Program-made: the position numbers and the translations under genes
Origin: Rhodamnia argentea
Lineage: Eukaryota; Streptophyta; Magnoliopsida; Myrtales; Myrtaceae
NCBI RefSeq assembly: GCF_020921035.1
Contig: NC_063154.1
Coordinates: 24,653,448 to 24,717,447 of the forward strand
Direction: 5' to 3'
Length of the DNA stretch: 64,000 bases
Part shown: positions 40,691 through 54,000 of the stretch, piece by piece
Layout: the number at the start of each line of letters is the position of its first letter
Numbering within the stretch: position 1 is the first letter of the stretch
Notes under the pieces: model-generated
What the model was told of the DNA's origin: nothing
The model's database searches: none
What the model saw: the letters and a program-made list of their open reading frames with translations, nothing else

Positions 40691-41365
40691 TAGAAGGTAC
40701 GGACTTCGATTATTCATTTCCTTTGGCCCGTCTTCGAGGTCCCATTCTTAGGCTCACCCGCTTCATTTGCCTTAAGAATGCAAGTATAGGGTTTGCGGAA
40801 GCCTTGTGCAATGATTTAGGAATATGAGATGGGATTACTCTCGTGAAATTATTCTATTGATTCCTCGTCCGTATATTTGCTGATCATGACCCGGATGCTT
40901 CGTTGAGGGGAAATTGCTGCCACCGTGACATCGATCGCGCGCAGCACGGGCACGGTCATTAGATTCCCATCGTGATCACGCACTGCTAAAAGAATACTTG
41001 CAAAGGAATTTTGCAAATTCCACTGTACTAGCAATGGCCAACGTTTCTAACTTCCTATACATATGTTTGATCAAAGTGTATGTTGTAACCTTCCACGGAG
41101 AACAGGCCCCGGACCGCGGCGGCCCCGGTGCCTTCAAAAGTAAGTGCTAGCACGTATCACGATCATAGGAAAATTACTCCGGGAATCCTAAGTCCTTTTC
41201 ACGGAACGTAATCAACTCATTAACCGCGCAGTCCTAAACTTTTGGGAGAAAATGCAATCAAGTCCTCCGGCCAATATTGTTGCCGGGTTTTTCTTACGTG
41301 GCAGTCCATCATTGCGGCATTGGAGGTTGTGGGTGGAGGAATGGGGTGCTGGTAGGGCCGGGTTA

Positions 41366-42060
41366 GAGGTGTCATATTGGTTGAAAACTCATATTTTAAT
41401 TCATATTCAATAAAATGGGTTAGTCAAGTTTTAGTGAATATCCAACAAAAAAAATTCTAATAAATGAGTTGTTAATGAGTATGAATTTTAAGCTTAATTA
41501 GATATGTGTGCTAAATGGTTTTATCTTTGAATTCATTTACAACCTATTTAGCTAGACAAACCCAACCAATTTATAATTCACTTAGCTTGTAAAATTTATT
41601 GATTTATATATATTTTTTATTATTTTATTTTATTTTTTGTAAGTAAATTAAAAATTAAAAATAAAATTAAAGAATATAAAATATGTTCAAAGAAGTAGAA
41701 TGTTGCCGGTTGCTGCCGGCCGTCCACTGTCATTGCGGGTCGCCCACCGGATTTTGGAGGGCAAAAAAGAAAAAGAAAAAAAGAAAATCAAAATTTAAAA
41801 TTTTAAAAAAATTATAAAAACTTTTCATTAGATTTGTATTGCATGAAAGTGTTTTAGCAATATCATTTTTTTAACAAATTATAAGAAACAAGTATTCCAT
41901 GATTTGGTTAGACATAGAAGCATTTAAGTAATACGGATTGGGTCGGGTCGGGTCGTGTTGGGTATGGGTAGTTAGATTTGTACTGCATGGAAATGGATCA
42001 AAACGGGTCAAATGGGCCAGACCATTTTTGGCCCGACCCGACCCGACTGTTTGACACCTC
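41366..42060. mobile_element. hAT-like non-autonomous element
   Basis: The ends are short inverted repeats, GAGGTGTCA on the left and TGACACCTC on the right. Near the right end lie GGGTCGGGTCGGGTCG (about 41941) and its inverted form CCCGACCCGACCCGAC (about 42032), typical of plant hAT-derived elements with GGGTGTCAAA ends. I see no clear 8-base target duplication and no transposase. Confidence 0.45.
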
Positions 42061-42155
42061 CAGTGATGTCGGAGGTGTTGCGCAGCATCAAATGGAGAAG
42101 AAGGGGAATTCTGATGAGGAAAAAAAAAAAAAATTTGAAGTCACCTCATCTCACT

Positions 42156-42345
42156 AAAGCACCAGCCACGTCTCCAAGTTGTCGTGACGCATCGAACCAA
42201 CAAAGGTTACCCAAATTGCACGTAAGAAAAACCTAGTCAAGATTGGCACAAAGCACCTGCGACATCTCCAAGTTGTCGTGACGCATCGAACCAACAAAGG
42301 CACCCAAATTGCACGTAAGAAAAACCTGGTCAAGATTGGCACAAG
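42156..42345. repeat. 94-base tandem duplication
   Basis: Two units (42156-42249 and 42250-42345) share AAAGCACC, CATCTCCAAGTTGTCGTGAC, GCATCGAACCAACAAAGG and GCACGTAAGAAAAACCT, with a few substitutions and a small indel. No other copy was noticed. Confidence 0.85.
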
Positions 42346-43868
42346 GACTTGATTGCATTTTCTTGCAAAGGTTTAATAAGATTATGTTGGTTTTTATTGC
42401 AACTTTACGACTGGATTGCATTCGGCACAATAGGCTTAGGACTTTCGGGGTCATTTTGCCCCCCCTAAGCATAGATTATTGTGCAATACAGATTAATTTT
42501 AGATCATAATTTGTCGAACGCTGGACTGTTTATGTTGTGAGAAAGTTGGTGAGGTTAGGTTAAATCACATGTCCGTGAGCCACAAAAGCATTCACTCACT
42601 CCCTTGGGAACCCGCGTCCTACAATAACTATAATGACTTGACATATGATATTCTTTACCTAATGGCTGACTTTGGTCGTGATTTCTCAAGCAAAGACCCT
42701 CGTAACCAACCGCTGAAAAGGGCTGCTCATGGTAGAATTGATGAAAGAAGAGACTGCTATAGGGCAAGAGTTCATGAAGGGACTAGTCCATAATGAGCCC
42801 GTTTGATCACGACCCGTGAATTCGATACCGATCTAATGGTTCTGGTGTACTAGGCTCTTTGTAGTATCGATGCACCCGAGTGCGGTCCGCCCTAGGAAAT
42901 GGCTGACTCTACCTTCAAAGCAAAGATTAAAATTTGTCAAAAGCACTTTAAAGGGGAAAAGTTGTAGCCAGGATAGCGCCTAAAGAGAGAAGCCACCTAT
43001 ATCAGATTGAAGTGAAAAATAGATGTTTGAAGGCATCTTCATTCAAATCTTGGACTGTCCCCCTAAAGAAAAGCTTCAATTGACGAGTTCTTCCAACACT
43101 CTTTATCAGACCTGACTTGATTAGGCCAGCAAATTGGCATTAATTCAGGCCAGCAAACTCAGAAGATGATCCTGACAAGGTGGATCCTCCAGAAAGGCCA
43201 GTCAAATGGAGGAAGATGCCTCTCCCATTCACTCAAGCTAGTGGCTGCTTTCCTCAACTTTCAAACAGGAAATCATTTGTCAGCAGAAACAACATCTGAT
43301 GTTTGAATGATGTTGGCTGCAATGTAGGTACTATTCAAAAGGGACGTTAACCCTACGCAACGGAAGCGGAAGAATTTTTTTTCCAGGGGATAGAGAACAC
43401 AGTACACTACACAAAACGCTCTGCTTTTCCTAGTGGATTTGATCCTGGAAAGGTGAACGAACGAATAAACTAAAGAGGGTGTTTTGTATTGTGTCTAAAG
43501 CAACCACTCCTAGATGATGAACTGGGGTCCTTGACCTTATTACCTGATCACATGGCATGGGTCAAGTCCCATGGGCTATAGTTAACTCGGGAAGGGACCA
43601 CCTCACAAAGGAAACAGGATTCAGCACCTTGCCCTATTCCATTATGGTTTACAGATAGTGACAGGAGAATGTAAAGCAATGTCCAGCTGCAATCTTTGCA
43701 TTTCTCCAAAGGATGCAGAGCGAGCCGCTGAAACTGCTGTCGCCCAGCACTGTAAAGCATGATCGCAACTCCAGGTTTTCCGCTATGGAAATATATGCAT
43801 ATATGGAGTCTCGGCATCAGCCAACTTTAACGCACACTCCACACATCAAACAAAGAGATCCTAGTGTA

Positions 43869-45089
43869 TTAGGTCTCGACCGTGACCAGTTTCCTAAGGT
43901 TTTCGATGATCATCACCAGCTTCGTGTTGATCCGGTTCACAAAGAACTTGGGCAACCATCCTGCAGGATCCAACTGCAATAATAGCTAAAATAAGTTAAA
44001 AACGAAAAAGAAGGGCGTTAATAGGACGCGATGGAAAAATTTTTGATAGTGAATCTTTGGCTTCTGTACTAGCATATTTATGGAAATTATGTAACGCCTA
44101 CCTGAATAACATAAGTGACCACGCAGGAATCATCGTCGAGCTTCTCAACAACCCAACCTGACTGCAAAAGTAGCCCTCTTATCACATTGTTTTCCTTCGG
44201 GTGCAACCCAGCTGCTATTTCTTTTGGCAGCGAAGCTACTGCAACCACCTTCAAACCACATAAGAATTAACTTCCGGATTGCCGAGAACCCTATTTAGAG
44301 ATTAGGGCAGAGGAAATTTTCTTACGAGAGTGCCGTCTTCCATGGTCTCACGGCGCTCATAGACAATGAACTCGCGGTTTCTGAAGAGAGGCTTAGAATT
44401 ATCTCCAAACTTGAGACGGATAATGCTAAGGTCATCTTCAACATCTTTTATGTACCGGGCTTCCACCAAATCAGGGTCCCATTGCTGGTTCAATCAAAAT
44501 CAACATAGAAATTCCACCCAATTGTAAATGTCACAAGAAGATAATGAAACAGTCAAAAATAGCAAATTGAAACTATTTGATAGATGGAGCAATAGTTCTT
44601 TTTAAATCCTAAAGGGCTATGAGAAAGAGCTTCTTAGCCTTTCGAGTTCACAGACAGAACTCAACTTTTCAAAGTCGAAGTTCTGGTTGAAGACTTGCAA
44701 ACCCAGGATCCATTTAGCTCTGTACTATTTCTAAGCGATGGAGATCGTGTTACCTTGGCAGCGTCGATTGCGGTGGCGACGGTGATGAACTGATGGGGTG
44801 AGAGGGACTTGAGGAGCCAGCGGCTGCGGAAGGTGTGAAGAGGACCGCTCCTGCGTTTCGATATCTCCACTCCATCACCATTCACCGTAACAGCCTTCCA
44901 CCCGTCATTCCCAACTGAAGCCGAGAGCAGCTCCTGGATGCAGCTGTCGCTCGCAAAGTGCACGTACCTTCTCAGCGACTCCTCACTTATGGACCTTTTC
45001 TCAGTTTCCAAGCCCAAACGAAAAGGCAGCAACAATTCAGAAAAGAGAAGCTTATCCAGAGAGAAAGACACATGATGATAGACAGTCAT
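43869..45089 (-). CDS. Small START-domain (lipid-binding) protein
   Basis: Four exons: 45089-44754, 44484-44326, 44248-44102, 43973-43869. Junctions are GT-AG and all in phase 0; 248 aa. From about residue 40 onward the protein reads as one START/Bet v1-like domain: DGWKAVTVNGDGVEISKRRS, the WDPDLVEARYIKDVEDDLSI segment after the first intron, FRNREFIVYERR, then SGWVVEKLDDDSCVVTYVIQ and a C-terminal helix WLPKFFVNRINTKLVMIIEN that would close the lipid cavity. By family knowledge such domains bind sterols, phospholipids or other hydrophobic ligands; the ligand here is unknown. It lacks the long transmembrane extension of the CP5-type plant START proteins, so it is likely soluble. The first in-frame ATG is used; an upstream exon cannot be excluded. 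A (GA)n tract lies about 200 bases upstream. Confidence 0.85.
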
Positions 45090-46460
45090 GAATGGAATGA
45101 TCCAGTGAAAACAAAAGAGTGGTTTTTCTGTGCTTTACCAGGATCTGGTACAAGGAGAAGAGCTGCTCATTTCTGGTGGCATCAATCAACTCCCACCTTC
45201 CCAAACAACTACTTTCTTCTTCTTTCGAAGATCTTCAATAGCTCAAACTATACCAAATCCTAAGGAGTAGTAGACCAATAGCCTTTTGAGAGAGAGAGAG
45301 AGAGAGAGATTGTGACGGTATTATGGAACGGGAGAAATGGTTGGGATCTGGCTGTGTGTCATGTGCAGCAATCAGCTCAGCTCAGATGCTGATCCCTTCC
45401 CCACTTCCATTATTATTCTCACACTGGTCATCCTCCCTCCTTTTGAAACCATCTTAGATAATTCTTTACATGCTATGTGCTTACCCCACAAAGAAACGAA
45501 CAGAAAAAATGAACAAAATAATCTCAATATTCCTTATTATCTCCCTCTCTGTCTCTCTTTCTCTCGCTCGCTTGCCCTCTCGCGCGCGTCCGCACATACG
45601 TCCACAGATGACAGGTATGGAAAAAAGACAGATTCCTTTGTTACAAGAAGGTTAATTTGGGGGAAGATGGTGCACATGGAGTGCTGCTTTCTTTAGGCAA
45701 AGCAGCCAGAAGATTGCCTGGGAGATGAAAAAGACCACCTAATCCAGAGCCACATTGAAGTTGCTTTGCCCCCTCCAACATGTGCCTTGGCTGCTGCCTT
45801 TCACATCTCCCTCGCAAAATTCGCTTGGACGAAGCAAACGACACCGTTGAATGTAATAATCTATAATGACTTACCCACCAAACAATGAAATATCCTCCTA
45901 ACATTTCGTACGTTGTGATTGATTTCGTAGGTCTCGCTGTACTTGTATTGAATCTTTTCTGTCGGGAAAATGTAGAAGAGTAATATCCTTTGCAATAATT
46001 CTGAGAGATGCACAAACATGTCCCCACCGGAAACATACCATCTCAGCACAACCTTACAAGACAGTTGTACAAAAAATGATTTCAGTTTCCCGTCAGACAT
46101 ACCCTAAAACGACAATTTATTTCTTTACGTTCTTCTTCGGAGGCACATGTTAGCAGCAGAGATCCTGTTAAATTGCTATTGAATATTCATTATATGGAGA
46201 TGCAGAATCCTTTATCTGTACAAGTTCCATTCTTTAAGGCTACAATATAAGTTGCACTTGCATGTGCAGCCAAGAGAGAGGGGATGATGTCAAACAATGA
46301 CTACACTTTGCAAAGAAGTTTAAACTTATGACTAAGGAAGCACCTTTACTCGTTTGCACCAAAGATCGAGGGACTAAAACACAAACAGAGAAAACCGAAA
46401 CAACGCGACTAGTTTAGTTTAGCAAGATAAAAAAAAAGAAGAAAACCCCTAATAATGTGA
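45090..46460. other. Gap between the START and SDR genes
   Basis: The left 250 bases should be the START gene's leader and promoter, including (GA)n at 45288-45309, which is a CT tract on the coding strand. The rest has no recognisable gene. Frames such as 45641-46036 (minus) have no domain. The right end should hold the 3' untranslated region of the reductase-like gene. Confidence 0.5.
45288..45309. repeat. (GA)n tract upstream of START gene
   Basis: Eleven GA units. On the transcribed strand this is a CT-rich tract about 200 bases before the start codon, a common feature of plant leaders and core promoters. Confidence 0.85.
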
Positions 46461-49400
46461 TTATCCTTGCAAGAAGCCTCTTGCTCTGAGGCTCTCGACT
46501 GCATCTCCGATGGTATCTTCAAGAGGGATGAAGGAAAATCCCATATCGATCAATCTCTTTGCTGCATCTTCGCTAGCTGCCAAACCCGGATGGGTTTCTC
46601 CCGTAAACCTGTGCAGCAAGAGATGTGAGTGGGAATGCTGCCTTACATACAAAAAGAGAAAGCTACATCTAGATGACTTGATTGAGGGAAAAACGGATTC
46701 AATAAAAAGGTAAATAGACATTACCCAACGACATAATAAAGGCATTAGTTGCGGCTCTGAAGAAACCAAAAGAAGAAATATGACTAAATTTATGTTACCA
46801 TTTGAACAGCAGAGGCATCGTTACATCCCACTTGGTTCCTTATTGCATAAGTATGCTGAATACATGCATTCTATTTTCTTCCATTAGGTACAAAAACTCA
46901 AAAAGAAGGATCAGCTTTGTGAAATGCCAAACGTGCAGGAGTTTGGCAAATTACATAACCATCTGCTAGCTGTAGTTTCTGCAATCGTGCAGATAGATGG
47001 AAACTATGTTACCCCCACTAACCTATTTTAGTTAAAAAGCCACTGCAATTACGGAAAAAGCTCAATCTGCTTATAGCACAAGCTCTTGAAGATGAATAAT
47101 GCTTTCTCAAAGCCAATCAGGGGCAACGACCATTTCAAGAAGTCTGAAGTATGTATAAGAAGCTAAAACAAAACTTTGGTCAAGAATATGAACTATGCAG
47201 TGATGATGCCAAAGGAGAGAATCTACAGAAAAAGCGAGCAAGCATGTGATAGACAATGTCCACCTTAGACTCCTGCCAATAAAACCATGATATACCAAAG
47301 CAGTGAGGACCCAATCAGAAGAAAGGTAGAGCGCACAAAGACTATCTTCCAGGATACTACATCTTTGGGAAATTAACAAAAGAGTTCTAAAGGAAAGATC
47401 GAATAACATTTGCAAATGGTAGTTGAGACCGACGTATCATAGGAGATGTGACATGAACAGACAGGGTCATGTATTAAAAGACACTTTGCCGTCAAGCATG
47501 CCATGCTTCGATATATCTGGTATAGAGCTACTATTGCATGAAACAACTGTGCAAGAAGTTCAAAGATGAAGCACCATAAATTTTGATACAAGACTTCACC
47601 GTTCTAGAAAGCTGTAGACTCTCGCAAACTCTAAGTTCTGAGCATTGGACTTCTCAATTATGTCAGGGCATGCTTGGTTCGGCTTAACTAAAAGCAACTA
47701 CTACTCGCCAAGTTTAAAAATCTTATTCAAATTTCAAACAATTATATGTGAATTTCCGTGTCGGCATTTGCACTTTGTGAAAGTCTCAGGTGTTTCGAGT
47801 TTGAAAACAAAAAATTAAAAGTGCGAGCTGCAATATTTTGAATAAGGAAAAGTAAAAAGTAAAATTTGATCCAGACTAGCCATTATATAAATATTTTTTC
47901 CATATAAAATGTGCTAATGTCCAAAATTGCACTTTTTAATACTGAGTACACGTGTCCCATGTTCAGTTACTTACAAAAATCAGACACCAGTACACATATT
48001 TGTCACCAAATCCCAATCTGCCATTGCTTCCACAGCCTATCAAGATGCAAGATGTTCAATTATCAGTAATGATTTTAATTCCTAATGAGTCCAACCACCG
48101 AGACACAGGAACTGGATAATTGATCTACGTTCCCAACATATATAGAAAAGCAAACCATAAGAAGTTCCATCATCTTCCTTCACCAGGCTATTTCTACAAA
48201 CCTCATCACCATTCTGAGCAACCAAAGTAAAGTGCACTATTTCAGCCAAAAAAAAAAAAAATGTAAAGTGCGTTATGCTGTATCAAATGTGTTAAAGCAA
48301 AGAATTACTAAAGAAAAATCTAAGGGGGAACAGATGGACTTTCTGCATGCAGGATACTAGATGTGGTACTCCACTTCAATAGAATAATATGTCTCTGAAT
48401 AGATTCAAACATTACTCATCATTTGTGTTGTTCACTAGTAGCATAGGCAAAGAGCTATAAGAAGAGTTCTTTAAAGCTCAATCGAGTACCATTACAAGCT
48501 TTGAAGATGCAAACCTGTGGATAGGAAACTCGGGGAAGAGCTTCATGACCCTTTGAGCAAAATCACTGAACTGATAGATACCATTTGTGCAGAGATATCT
48601 ACCGGACGCAGCCGGTGTCTCGTACAACGAGACTTGTGCCTTGGCCACGTCTCTAACATCGACAGCCCCGAGCCAGTGAAACTCCTGAGTATCTGTCGAT
48701 CCCTGAAGCAGCTGTAGCAACACAGCACTGCTTGCGTTGAGACCCGGCTGCAATAGAGGGCCAAGGGATGTGGCCGGATGTATCGCAACCACATCTAGAC
48801 CGTGCTTCTCCGCGAATTCCCATGCCGCCTTCTCTGCCAGAGTTTTCGACACCGCATACCATTTCTGCATGATAAAGTAATGAAACCCAAATTTATGTCT
48901 GTCATGGCAGCAAATGCATCAAACTATGTAAAGAGGTGGACCGATAATTCTTCCACCGGAAACTCATGACACCGAACCTGGAGCTCTTAACAGATTCTAT
49001 GCAATGTTCTGAATTCAATAGCTACAATGACTGAATTCATTCAGACAATGGCCATGGACGCTGCACAATTGTTTCATTAACGCATTTTCGCACGCCAAAA
49101 CAAAACCAAAAAGAAAAAAGTTGACATTTTTAAGAAAGGGGAACATCGAAACCGCGATATTAAAAAAAAAGAAAAATTATTGACCTGGCGAGACTTGCAG
49201 TAGTCAAGGTCGGTCCAGGAAGACTCGTCGAAGGGCTTGTGAGGAGGCCAACCGGGGTTGGGGACCAAGGCAGAGATGGAGGACGTGAGGACCACGCGCC
49301 TCACGCCGGAGCGCTTCGCGGCCTCGAGCACGTTCAGGGTGCCCTGGACGGCGGGGAGGAGGAGCTCGCGCTCAGGGTCCTCGGGGTCCTCGAGGAAGCA

Positions 49401-49673
49401 GGGGGACGCCACGTGGAAGACGCCCTCGCAGCCGTCCACGGCTCGGCCGACGGCGGCGGCGTCGAGGACGTCGGCTTCGAAGAGGAGGAGGCGAGACGGG
49501 GAGGCCCCGGGGAGGGAGAAGAGGTGGGAGGCGTCGGAGCCAGGGAACACGGAGGCGCGGATGGTGGCGTAGCCGGCGTCCAAGAGGGTGCGGACCACCC
49601 AGGAGCCGATGAAGCCGTTGGCTCCGCTGACGAACACGACTCCCGACTTGGTCGGCTCCGGCTTCGGCTCCAT
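46461..49673 (-). CDS. Cinnamoyl-CoA reductase-like short-chain dehydrogenase
   Basis: Three exons: 49673-49185, 48864-48515, 46608-46461, GT-AG with matching phases; 328 aa. The start at 49673 (MEPKPEPTKSGV) is preferred over the in-frame upstream ATG at 49850, which adds a low-complexity leader. The Rossmann motif is SGANGFIGSWV (16-26); catalytic residues are T130/S131-S132 region, Y166 and K170 (WYAVSK). Later parts are HPATSLGPLLQPGLNASS and WLGAVDVRDVAKAQ. It belongs to the extended SDR group with CCR, DFR and Arabidopsis CRL1/CRL2 (At2g33590/At2g33600). The CCR signature NWYCYGK is not present, so it is probably not the lignin CCR. The substrate is unknown, likely an aldehyde, ketone or CoA thioester using NADPH. 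The second intron is 1.9 kb. Confidence 0.9.
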
Positions 49674-51042
49674 CTCCGCTGCCGGCTCTACTATTTCACT
49701 AGTTGTATGCCGATGATGGGCGCGTGTGATCGCCGATCCGGAACGGGATGGGATCGTACTTGGACTTGCAGCGTCGAGAGAGAGAGAGTGAGGATTTTGT
49801 CGGGAGTTCAGATTGATTTCTTTTATCTTTTTGTTGTTGATAGAGTTCAAAACTTTGAATTTGATTGTTGTGATTTTGGATTTTATCCACGTGGTTTGTT
49901 GTTGAATAATAGATATACTTCGTGTTAGTCGAACAAACTCTTCAAAATTATAAAATTTTAAGGTGTTATCTCAAAGTCAATTAATCAATTAAATATCAAT
50001 TGATGCACGAAAATTAAATAATTGGGTTTGAGAATTCGGCTAAGCGCTGAGAAGTAGATTGTATTGGATAATATCCAGAGAATTTACGAAGTTTTTTATT
50101 TGATTTTAGTGAGAGCTTTACCGCTCACTCTTAGGTGAAATTACCATTTCATGGGACAAACCATGCATCGACTTTTTCATGTCTTGTGTATTGGTGATTT
50201 TTTTTTTTCTTTTCGAACTTATGTAATGTATTCAAAGCAAATTAAGCAAATGGACGTATCCAATTCATTACAATGGCCAATACATCTTGTGTATGTACGT
50301 AAGAACTACATTTGAATATGAAAAGCAATTAATTATGGCGAATTCAACCTATCAGGTTTGCCTTGTAGAGGGTTATAATGGGTAAAGGTGGCACGTGAAT
50401 ATGCTACGACTCATTTCATTCCCACAATTCATCAAATCAAAGTGTCAGAATAATTATTTCACTTCATTTCAATTCATTATGTCATACCAAATGTAATAAT
50501 TTCATAGCAAATGGTACTACGATTATAATGTACATGGATGAATCAATTGAGAAGATATTATTTCTGAGTTAACTTGAAAATTTTATGAATATTTTTTGGC
50601 ATTTCGAGTTTTTTCATTTTTTATTTTGGTCGTAGCAGTTTGAGTTTAAAAAAAAAAAAAAACAGTCCGGGTGTTTTCTTTTACTGTTTTGGGTCCGGGT
50701 TGACAAGGTGTTTTCTTCGCCGGGTCCTCTTTCTGGCGTGAAAAGAAAAAAAATAAAAATAAAAAACAACGACGACCACTCATTTTCCCTTCCACTTCCG
50801 ACACCGAGGAAGGAAGTGGGGCCGTCGCTGTAAGAGAGTACGTGGCGGTGAGATGTTAGCTGCTGCTGCGCCAGTTCAGCCTTGGTCGCTCACTCGCTCT
50901 TGTGGCTCTGGCAGTGCAGTTATGGAGTGAGGGAAGAAGAAGGAGGAGGAGGAGAATGACCCTTCCGTTGTGAATGCGTCATCATCCTCATCTGCAGAAT
51001 CCAAGTGCGTTGATTGTCGTGAAGATTGGTGGGTTTTTGTCC
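49674..51042. other. Divergent intergenic region
   Basis: It separates the start codons of the reductase-like gene (minus) and the NYN nuclease gene (plus) by 1.4 kb, so it should hold both promoters. It is AT-rich at 49900-50660 and contains an A-run near 50648. No clear TATA box or repeat family was identified and no coding exon is supported. Confidence 0.5.
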
Positions 51043-54000
51043 ATGAAAGCGATTTCTTCATCTTCTTCTTCACCGCCTTCATCATCATCATCATCATCAT
51101 CATGCCATTCTGCTGGGTTTCTTCATTCGTCGTGCTCGTACTCGGGCTTGAGCGGCGGTCATGCCCTTCCTGCGTGCTTCAACCGGAGGAGAATCGACGG
51201 GGACGAGAAGTGCATCAAGTTCGTCGTGGTTCTGGCGAAGAAGAAGAAGCCCTCCTCCTCCTCTTCTTCTTCTTCTCCCCAGGTTCGGTTCCTTGCACTT
51301 CCTTCTCGCAATTAAGCCTGTTGGGTATGCCATTAGCAGTTTCTTTCGTAAAATTTTCCGAGAGTTGGCTGGTGCTCGAGTGAGATATGTCATTTGCATC
51401 GACTAATTTCAGGCCTTAGTGAGCTCGTTTAGTTGCATTTTCATGCTTTCAAGCTATACCCAGTGGTTGGGATAGTAATCATGCATCTTATTAAAGGATT
51501 CTTGACGAGACAGTATGAACGCACACGCTTTGTCAGTGCAATTCTGATTCCAAGAGACGGCGAAATACAACCTGCTATAGATTCCCATCCAGAACATCTC
51601 CTTAAGATTGCCCTCATGAGATTTGTCTTGATAGGCTTCTGAACCGACACCTCCGAGAATTACGTCGAATGTCAAGGAGAATTTGCAGTTTCTGAGGCTG
51701 TGGAAGGTATGCATCTTCTTTGATAGGTTGAATGTTGAAAAGTCTAGGTGCGTCTCAGTCCTCTTGTCTTGCCTCATATGGTAAGAACCACGCAGGACTT
51801 CCAAAAGAGAAACTCTGGCATCCCTAAGCCTGCCACCAGTTACCGCAGGAAGAAGTTGCCAAAGGAAGACCTCCCGGATGATGACATGGAGCGCTACAGG
51901 GATCCTACCCTTGCCCTCTACCAGTAATACTCCTTCCAGGTTTCTTTCTTAAATTTTGCCTGTTCTGTAGAACTTTCAGCCTTTTGGAAATGGTTGTTCT
52001 GTTCCATTGCTGAACGGTGTTATAGTACGAATCAGGGTATAGAAAATGCGGTACCTGTCTTGCTCGTGGATGGTTATAACGTGTGTGGCTATTGGGCAAA
52101 GCTGAAGAAACATTTTGTGACTGGAAGGCTAGATATTGCTCGGCAGAAGTTGATTGATGAACTAGTTTCATTTAGCATGCTCCGAGGTTTGTGCTTCGCT
52201 CCTCTTCAAGTGTTCAGTGTGATATTTTGCCATTTTTTGAAATTTGAAATAGTATGAGTAGGCCAGGCTATGATGGCCTTTGAGGACGTCGATGATAATA
52301 TCATTGCGTCTCTTGAAAGGCCACGATCAACTATCAGTTTAGTGTCTTCGAATCAGGGTCCTAAAGATTAAATCTTTTAGAAGGCGACTTTTGGGGTTTT
52401 CTCAAGTCAACAGCTTCCACTTTGCTTTGACAAAACCTGCAGAGTAGTACTTTTACTGAGCAGGTTTCATATGGACCTAGAGGAGATTGCCACCAGTATA
52501 GCTCTGTTGAGCAGTGGGATTAAGTTCCTTCTTTTTCCCCTTGTTTCAGTTATCCTAGTTCTTGTGGGATCCTCGCATGGCCATTAATTTTGGCAGCTGA
52601 CATATCACCTAGAGATTTTGAATAGTTTCTCTCGTTTCCTAGACTTGCTAGTTGCTAGAGATAGTTTCATAAGGTGCTCCTTTAATGATTGGGATTTTTG
52701 CATAGGCACTGAGTTCTAGACGTGCCATAGTAACTGTAAATACCATGATTACGTTGCAATTTTATCTGAAGAACGAAAGGGACACATATTGACTTAACAG
52801 ATATGTGCATGAGGAGCTTTGAAGAGTAGATAAAACTCCATACAATTGTTTACTTTTAGCCCTGGCTGTATGCATTTTATTCTTATGTGTGCAGTGGCGT
52901 GTTCACGTGTCTGTGCATGTGTATAAGCGCGTGTGAAAGTTCTTTCAGTTGGTACTTACTATGCATTTCCATGACAGAGGTAAAGGTAGTGGTTGTATTT
53001 GATGCCATGATGTCAGGACTTCCAACAAACAAGGAAAGTTTTGCTGGGTATGGTTTACCTTCTCACCTCATTTTTAGCGCCATTATGGTCTTCCCTTGTT
53101 TTTCTTTTCAGAGACGGCCCTGTTGGTTGTTTTGTCCATATTAAATTTTTCGGACCTGATCTCAAGTATGTGATAATGATGGAGGAAACTGTAGCCTTAA
53201 GCAGCTTATGTTTTATGAACTTAATGGAGTGAAGAGCATCTCAAATCCTCAAAAATTTTGACCGGAGCGGACATGAAAATCTACTTTTCCTGTGATTTGT
53301 TCCTTCAATGGTATTTAATCTGGAAAACCGTATTATTTTTCGTTGCTTTCAACATCACATGACGTTCCAATGCTACCAACCAAAAATAGGAAATGATAGA
53401 AATAAAACAAAACCCTTAGCTTATTGAGAAGTTAATTTATGATGGTGATATTGCTATGACAAACAAACTAGACATGAGAGAACTTATTTTCACTGTCCAA
53501 ATGATAATTCATTTGGTTGCCGAGGAATAGATGATAATTTTTTTGTGTTGCTAAATTTTTTAGGTCCTTGATAGGTTACTTTTACATTGATCATGTAAGT
53601 TCAGGGTACTCAACTAAGATCTCTAATGCTTGAAGTTCATGATTTTGCAGTGTGGATATAATTTACTCAGGTGAATCTTGTGCAGATGCATGGATAGAGA
53701 AAGAGGTGAGAATGATGTCGGGCTGTAATAAAAAGTGCATTTGATTCAAGGTTACTCACATAGCATGCTTTTTAACTTTGACTGTTGGCGAAGCCAATGT
53801 TGAAATGTTTAGAAGTTACAGAGGTTTTAGAGTTGTCGTCTTATTCTTCAATCTACTGGTGATCAGCTTTTGTTTGTTAATTGGTATCAAGACAAAGCGT
53901 CAACTCATTAGATCTATCAGATGATGCTTCTGAAGGCTATGCTACTGTCCTTGCTCTTTCTTGATAAGAGGTTAAAAGCATCGTATTGCTGGTTGTGACA

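Larger units (their letters stand above)
38726..43868. other. Intergenic region with nested repeats
   Basis: The first 250 bases are the promoter and leader side of methyltransferase paralog 2. After that I find no gene. Repeats: foldback family 2 (about 39585-40690) with a family 1 element nested at 39874-40389; a hAT-like element at about 41366-42060; a 94-base tandem duplication at 42156-42345. From about 42550 to 43860 the sequence is unstructured; its right part should include the 3' untranslated region of the START gene. Confidence 0.6.

Noticed and set aside
49674..49850. Upstream in-frame extension of the reductase-like protein
   Set aside because: The added residues are low-complexity and do not resemble a targeting peptide; the family normally starts shortly before the Rossmann motif.
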